From the NCBI GenBank assembly GCA_018340375.1, contig JAFFJZ010000013.1, forward strand, positions 5,930,501-5,994,500: DNA of 64,000 nucleotides. The letters are read 5' to 3'. Below, piece after piece: positions 59,015 through 64,000 of the stretch. Within the stretch, counting starts at the first letter, position 1. Each line of letters starts with the position of its first letter. The DNA is from Gonatopus flavifemur. Lineage: Eukaryota > Arthropoda > Insecta > Hymenoptera > Dryinidae. The translations under genes were made by a program, and so were the position numbers. Under the pieces are notes generated by a model. The model did not search any database. It was not told the origin of the DNA and saw only the letters and a list, made by a program, of their open reading frames with translations.

Positions 59015-59394
59015 CCGCTACTTCAGGGTACCCAAGGTCCAACGCATAGAATAAAACCGCGAGCGCCCGCGCCATCTGGGAGTGGAGCGGCATGAAATAG
59101 GAACTAGTGGTCCCTAATACATGCGTATAGGTACATATGTGTGCACACAACAAAATTATATGCCCGTGTGATTTTTAGGCCGCCGTGTTGCGGTGTGTAT
59201 ATGTATTTAAATAAAGTAGACGTGTATGTCAACACCAAGTTTTAAAAGTGAAAAAGTGTGAAGATAAAATATATAATAAACTGGAAAAGTGTACGCATGA
59301 ATAGGGTGAACTCGGAGGAATAAATAAAATATCATTTCAAAGAGAATCATCAACGAATACCGCTGATTTGACCAACTTTGTTTCTACTTTGCAG
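59015..59394 (+). promoter_or_regulatory. Likely promoter and 5' untranslated exon of the THAP gene
   Basis: A GC-rich stretch (GCGAGCGCCCGCGCCATCTG, 59059-59085) is followed by non-coding DNA ending in a donor (TTTGCAG|GTTAGT, exon end 59394). The next exon starts at 59519 after TTCCCAG. The segment 54.75-54.82 kb (GTGCGCCCATAGTGCTGCGT) would join directly upstream if the hAT foldback were removed. The transcription start is not determinable. Confidence 0.4.
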
Positions 59395-59526
59395 GTTAGT
59401 AAATTTATTATTTCATGATAGTACATAACATAAACTTTATGTATATGAAAATATTTCATTTTCATTAAACAGGTCAATAAAATTGAATAAAATAATTATG
59501 ACACATTTTGATTCCCAGGTTACAAG

Positions 59527-60252
59527 ATGTCGAAGAAAACGTGTGCTGTAGCAACTTGTTCGAGGAAGGTGGAGAGATTTTTCAAATTCCCTAATCCATC
59601 TGTCCATTTTGAACGTGTAGTCAAATGGATCTTCCTCCCAACAAGTTGCAGTTCAGAACTATGTGTGCAACCCATTTCGAGGAGAAATACCTTTTGGCAC
59701 ATCGATTGAGACAGTCTGCGATACCAACATTAAACTTACCAGGTATGTTCCCCATTTTTTTATGTCTTTATATTTTTACTAGAATGTGAATTCATAAATG
59801 AATAATAATAAATTGGTAATGAAATCATTATTTATTTGTCATGTGTTCAATAAATTGCATAAATTTATTGAATTATGACTTGAAAAACAAATAGTCATAA
59901 CACATGCAATTTTGTAATCCAATTCTTCCATTTCTTTCAGCACCCATTGACGCCTCTGTATATGTGGATAGGTACAAGGAGGAATATGCAGGAAGACGTA
60001 AAAGGATAGACGGAATGCAGTCAACTACTTCGCAGACCATTCATCCTACGATAGGAGTACAGCGAATCCAGCCAGCAGACCATTCACTGCCATCGGCATC
60101 AACAGCGATGGACATGGGAGACACCATGGAGATTAGCATCGCAGAAGGAAATGTTGATGACACTGCGACTCCAACTGGAGAATCATCAAGAGGAATCAGC
60201 CATCCAGGACAAAAAGATGAAGCAGTACATTTAGAACCTCAATCATTCAACG
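59527..60252 (+). pseudogene. THAP-domain gene, 5' part, with a frame disruption
   Basis: Exon 59519..59742 (ATG at 59527) and exon 59941..60252, with GT-AG borders (CCAG|GTATG, TTTCAG|CACC, AACG|GTAAGT). The N-terminus MSKKTCAVATCSRK, then FFKFPNP, W, FRTMCATHF and AIPTLNLP give the C2CH zinc pattern and closing P-box of a THAP DNA-binding domain (about 80 aa). The two halves are in different frames: one shift is required between VVKW and LPPNKLQF, near 59620-59630. In the second frame splicing to the next exon is clean (NLP-A-PIDASVYVDRYKEEY...), followed by a Ser/Thr/Asp-rich segment. Later exons are not visible. THAP domains occur in host regulators and P-element-type transposases. A sequencing error would make this a normal gene. 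Confidence 0.6.
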
Positions 60253-60317
60253 GTAAGTGTCAGGATTCTTTCTTGAAATATTATGATGATGCATGAAAAA
60301 ATAAACATTAAAGGTAT

Positions 60318-61250
60318 ATACAAGAATCAGAATCAATTGAATATTTATATTGTTGCATGTGAGGTATAGTAGTGAACGAAATTCCCTGTGCTTGTAATTT
60401 GAGAGATGATTTTTCTAACGGTAAGAATCTCACACTCTATTTATAACTACATGTGTCATTCAATGAAGTTGTGAACAAATATTTTTTTGGAATCAAATCA
60501 CAGTCAAGTATCCATCATGCCAACTGTCTGAAAGAATGTACGATCATTACCACTTTTGTACACCTCTGATGATTTTTCAAACGGTCATCAAGTCACATGG
60601 AATGATAGTATTTTCCCAATCAACAATCTGTATGAAATGGCACAACCAGCCACTTTGTTGTAATAAATGCTTTGCAAATAAGAGTAGGTATCCACAAAAC
60701 TTGAGACGATAGAGAAATTGACTTATAGCTTGGGAGCGCAGTAAGTTTTCTGCACTCTGATATTACTATGAACTATTGGCACGATGGATGGTTCATGGTA
60801 GTCAGAGTAAAGGAAACTCACAGCGCTCCCAATATATAGATCAATTTCTTTATCGTCTCAAGTTTTGTGGATACCTACTTCTTATTCGCAAGGCATTTAT
60901 TTCAACAAAGTGGCTGGTCATGCCATTTCATACAGATTGTTGATTGGGAAAATACTATCATTCCATGTGACTTGATGACCGTTTGAGAAATCATCAGAGA
61001 TGTATAAAAGTGGTAATGATAATACATTCTTTCAGACAATTGGCATGATGGATACTTGACTGCGATTCGATTACAAAAAATATTTGTACATAACTTCATT
61101 GAATGGCACATGTACTTATAAATAGAGTGTGAGATTCTTAACGTTAGAAAAATCATCTCTCAAATTACAAGCACAGGCAATTTTCTTCACTACCTTACCC
61201 CACATGCAACAATATAAATATTCAATCGAATCTGATTCTTGCAAATGGAG
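60318..61250. mobile_element. Foldback element of about 930 bp
   Basis: AGAATCAGAATCAATTGAAT and ATTCAATCGAATCTGATTCT form the ends. The arms (about 445 bp) include TTGTGGATACC/GGTATCCACAA-type pairs and CAACAATCTGTATGAAATGG mirrored at 60930. The centre is ATTACTATGAACTATTGGCA ... ATGGTTCATGGTAGTCAG. The 84-aa minus-strand frame is arm sequence. Confidence 0.8.
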
Positions 61251-61259
61251 CTAATAATT

Positions 61260-61620
61260 GTTTCATATATAATTATTGATAACTACATGCATAGTTCAAT
61301 GAAGTTGTTTCTGAATAATTTTTGACAATCTATCCCTTATAAGTATCTACCGTGCCAATAGTTCATAGTAATATCAGAGTGCAAAAAACTTACTGCGCTC
61401 TCAATATATAAGTCAATTCCTCTATCGTCTCGAGTTTTGTGGATACCTACTCCTCATTCGCAAAGCATTTATTTCAACAAAGTGGCTGGTTATTCCATTT
61501 CACACAGATTGTTGATTGGGAAAATACTATCATTCCATGTGACTTGATGACCGTTTGAGAAATCATCAGAGGTGTATAAAAGTGGTAATGATAGTACATT
61601 CTTTACTGTGAAAAACATTT
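61260..61620. repeat. Second, partial copy of the same foldback arm
   Basis: Repeats the right arm in the same orientation (GTGCCAATAGTTCATAGTAA ... ACTTGATGACCGTTTGAGAA ... GTGGTAATGATAGTACATTC). The family is therefore represented by three arms in tandem. Confidence 0.75.
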
Positions 61621-61624
61621 TCCG

Positions 61625-61970
61625 TAAATTACCTACATAAAAAGTTAAAAATCATAGTTTGTTGTAAAATTATAACTCTCAGCTCAGGAGGAATGTACAT
61701 TCACTTGTAAAAGTTCTATGCTGAACGTTGTAGCATCATCACGACTTTGTAAATTGTTCATGCTCAGCATAGGTAACGTACCTTTACATGTAGTAGGTAA
61801 TGTGCCTACGCTGAGCGTGAACAATTCACAAAATCATAATATTGCAGTATTGAGCGTAGAAGTTTTAGAAGTGAAATGTATTTCCCCTGCGCTGAGAGTA
61901 GTAATTTTACAACAAACTATGATTTCACACTTTTGATAATAGGTAATCGACGGAAAATGTTTTTTGCAAT
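61625..61970. mobile_element. Palindromic MITE
   Basis: GTGAAAAACATTTTCCGTAA at left is mirrored by CGGAAAATGTTTTTTGCA at right, and ATCATAGTTTGTTGTAAAAT by TTTTACAACAAACTATGAT. Inner GCTGAACG/CGCTGAGCGTGAACAATT segments also pair. The 72-aa frame inside is not supported. Confidence 0.7.
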
Positions 61971-64000
61971 TAGGTTATAAACATTTTTGACATTTTTAGG
62001 TTAACCCTTCCAGTACACATCATCCTTTCCCAATCTCGGAGTACCCACAGGTGCAAATATGCACCATGCAACATTACTTGCTCCTGTTCCACCAATTTGA
62101 TCTATTTTTTTTTCATTCTGAAGAAAAAAGTGTGCAGATTAACATGGTATGCAAGAAAATGTCAGAACATTTGATTTAATTTGATAGTTAATTAATTGAC
62201 TTTATTGTCAAATCACAATACATAAAAAGTAACATACATTTAGAACTTAGAGATTCGATTTGATTTGATTAGTGAAACAAACACCAGAATGAACTTAATT
62301 TTGAAAAAAAACAATATGCTCACAAAAGGTTGATGCAAATTCGCACTTGTGTGAACTTGAAGGGTTGATATATTAATGAATGTTTGCATGATCTGGAGGA
62401 ATTATTTATTATTATTTCTTGCTGTTCCAATGTGATATTCGAAGCTCAACTTTAGATATATACTTTATCACTGCATAATTAAAATTCGCATTTATTATTT
62501 ACTTGTTGAAAAAGTATGTACCAAAGTTTCACCCCCTTCTTCAAGGATTTCATCGTTCTTCAGATAAGAATTCATTCATTTTGTTAATGTCAGAAGTCGT
62601 AAATGAAACATGGCAGGTCTCGATACATTTTTACTCATGAGTACTTCCCAATTGAGTATTTACACTTTTTCTTCAAAATCAATTGCGTTTCAGTGATCAT
62701 TCATTAACGGATAATCTATTGAAGGTTCAGTCTACCAACATCCACCTGCGGAATTGATTATTTTTATTAAATAACAAAAATACTCATTCAAAAAATATTC
62801 ATGAGTACAAATTTTTTTTCTGACCTGCATCTGGAAAAAGAACAAAATATGTTGATTGAATGAAAAAGAAGGTCATGTTTTTAATTTTGGCACTGCTCTT
62901 TGTAAGATGCTCGATTTCGAATAATCTATGTTTGATTATGTATGAAAATAGTAAGAATATAGCTGTTGTTTATGTGCATAATAGGACTGTTCAAAAGAAA
63001 ACCGGCAGAAGTTTGGACGTTTGTTACAACAATTAGACAGTGCAAAATCCTAAACAGCAATAAAAGTGAGTAATGTTCAAAGTTCATAATTTTGCATGGA
63101 TATTTATTTTGGAGAAATTTTTTATGCATCATTGATACAGTTTAAAAATCATGCGGACGTTTCGCCATTTTGATTTTCCTAGAATTTTATCAGTCTATTT
63201 CGTCTACTTGATTGAGTGTATGTTATTACCCTTACAACATTCTTGAACTCTCCACATTCTATGTATTTGCAACGTAGGTAAATTTCACATTAAACATGAA
63301 ATTTATATACATTGCACCTACATTGAATATGCGAAATTTTTAAATGTTATAAGGATATTAGCATACTGAATTCTGAAAATATGATGAAATTTTGAGAATC
63401 TTGGCAGTGATTCAGTATTCTCTGTCAACATAGGAAATCAATCACATTCGATTTTTCATTTACATTGTCTCATTTATACCTGTAATGATGTAGGAACTTT
63501 TTGTGAACTTTTTTCTTACGAACATAATTCCCTTCTAAGAGTCCTCAGTTTTTTTTTTAATTGAAAATCATCATTTATAAATGGTTTTATAACATGTCAA
63601 TGAAGGTTGAATCTTTTATTGGAACAAATTTTTTATCGATTTTAAAACACTCATTAATTCTGAATTGAGTGTTTTGATATTCCATTTTCAGTTTGTTTCA
63701 CTGAACGATTCGAACTTCAGCCACATATGTTATTGTACATGTACTTATTAAAAATTGATCTCCAATCCACACTGCTACCCATTGAGATCTCAAGATTCTC
63801 ACAACTTGAAAATTATTTTCTTGTTTTTGGTCATCCTAAATCATATACATATGCAGGTTTGAAAAATTCTATTGGAATCATTGGAATGCATGATTTGTGG
63901 AGCCCCTGTTTGTGTTATTTTTTTCATCCTTCATGTAATGTTTCTGTGCAATTGAGTTGTTCACTACTTTTGTCATTTTTTTAATTATTCAAACAATAGC
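61971..64000. other. Non-coding interval to right edge
   Basis: No gene, repeat or element recognised. An 85-aa frame at 63727-63984 shows no domain, and its upstream sequence has no clear acceptor or start context. Confidence 0.5.

Noticed and set aside
63727..63984. 85-aa plus-strand frame near the right edge
   Set aside because: No domain, no good initiation or splice context; length is within chance for AT-rich DNA.

Overview
This window looks like transposon-dense nuclear DNA from an arthropod, most likely an insect. The evidence is AT-rich intergenic DNA, introns with normal GT-AG borders, and a BEL/Pao retrotransposon, a mariner-like element with a DUF4817-type N-terminus, Transib, hAT, CACTA-like (Tnp2) elements and many MITEs. 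The order cannot be fixed from sequence alone. No bacterial operons, rRNA genes or CRISPR arrays are present. Almost every recognisable reading frame belongs to a mobile element. The only host-gene candidates are a THAP-domain gene (about 59.0-60.3 kb), a small secreted peptide (54.4 kb) and a truncated gene at the left edge whose product resembles the N-terminus of Transib transposase.

Layout. 1-3 kb: partial Transib-like gene (minus strand), then non-coding DNA. 3.09-8.75 kb: Transib copy 1, inactivated. 9.1-12.2 kb: a foldback element, a 3 x 305 bp tandem repeat and a hairpin-rich array. 13.9-15.9 kb: mariner-like DD41D element with about 400 bp inverted ends and an intact transposase. 16.02-33.32 kb: an unclassified DNA transposon with about 600 bp terminal inverted repeats. 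Its N-terminal exon (17.1 kb) and catalytic body (30.8-32.6 kb) have been pushed apart by about 13 kb of nested insertions, including a complete but frameshifted BEL/Pao element (22.1-29.6 kb) and a nest of palindromic MITEs (18.4-21.7 kb). 33.9-39.3 kb: Transib copy 2, nearly identical to copy 1 but with an uninterrupted transposase. 39-50 kb: MITEs, minisatellites, a foldback and a 2.4 kb array of about 175 bp monomers rich in CCGGGT. 51.2-54.0 kb: CACTA-like transposase with one premature stop. 54.8-59.0 kb: a 4.2 kb hAT-type foldback with roughly 1.9-2.05 kb arms and a perfect 8-bp target duplication, inserted just upstream of the THAP gene. 60.3-62 kb: further palindromes. 62-64 kb: nothing recognised.

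Main points. (1) The Transib pair belongs to the family from which RAG1 arose. The intact copy shows the D-D-E triad, the CxxC/HxxxxH zinc residues at RAG1-like spacing, a three-exon structure, and ends beginning CACAGTG, which is identical to the V(D)J heptamer. (2) Both copies abut the same MITE family at mirror-image CGWCG sites on the left but read CAGCG on the right, so neither has a matching target duplication. (3) The hAT foldback is a very large, non-coding palindrome whose ends match small MITEs elsewhere in the window. All family assignments are from motif reading by eye; no database search was possible.
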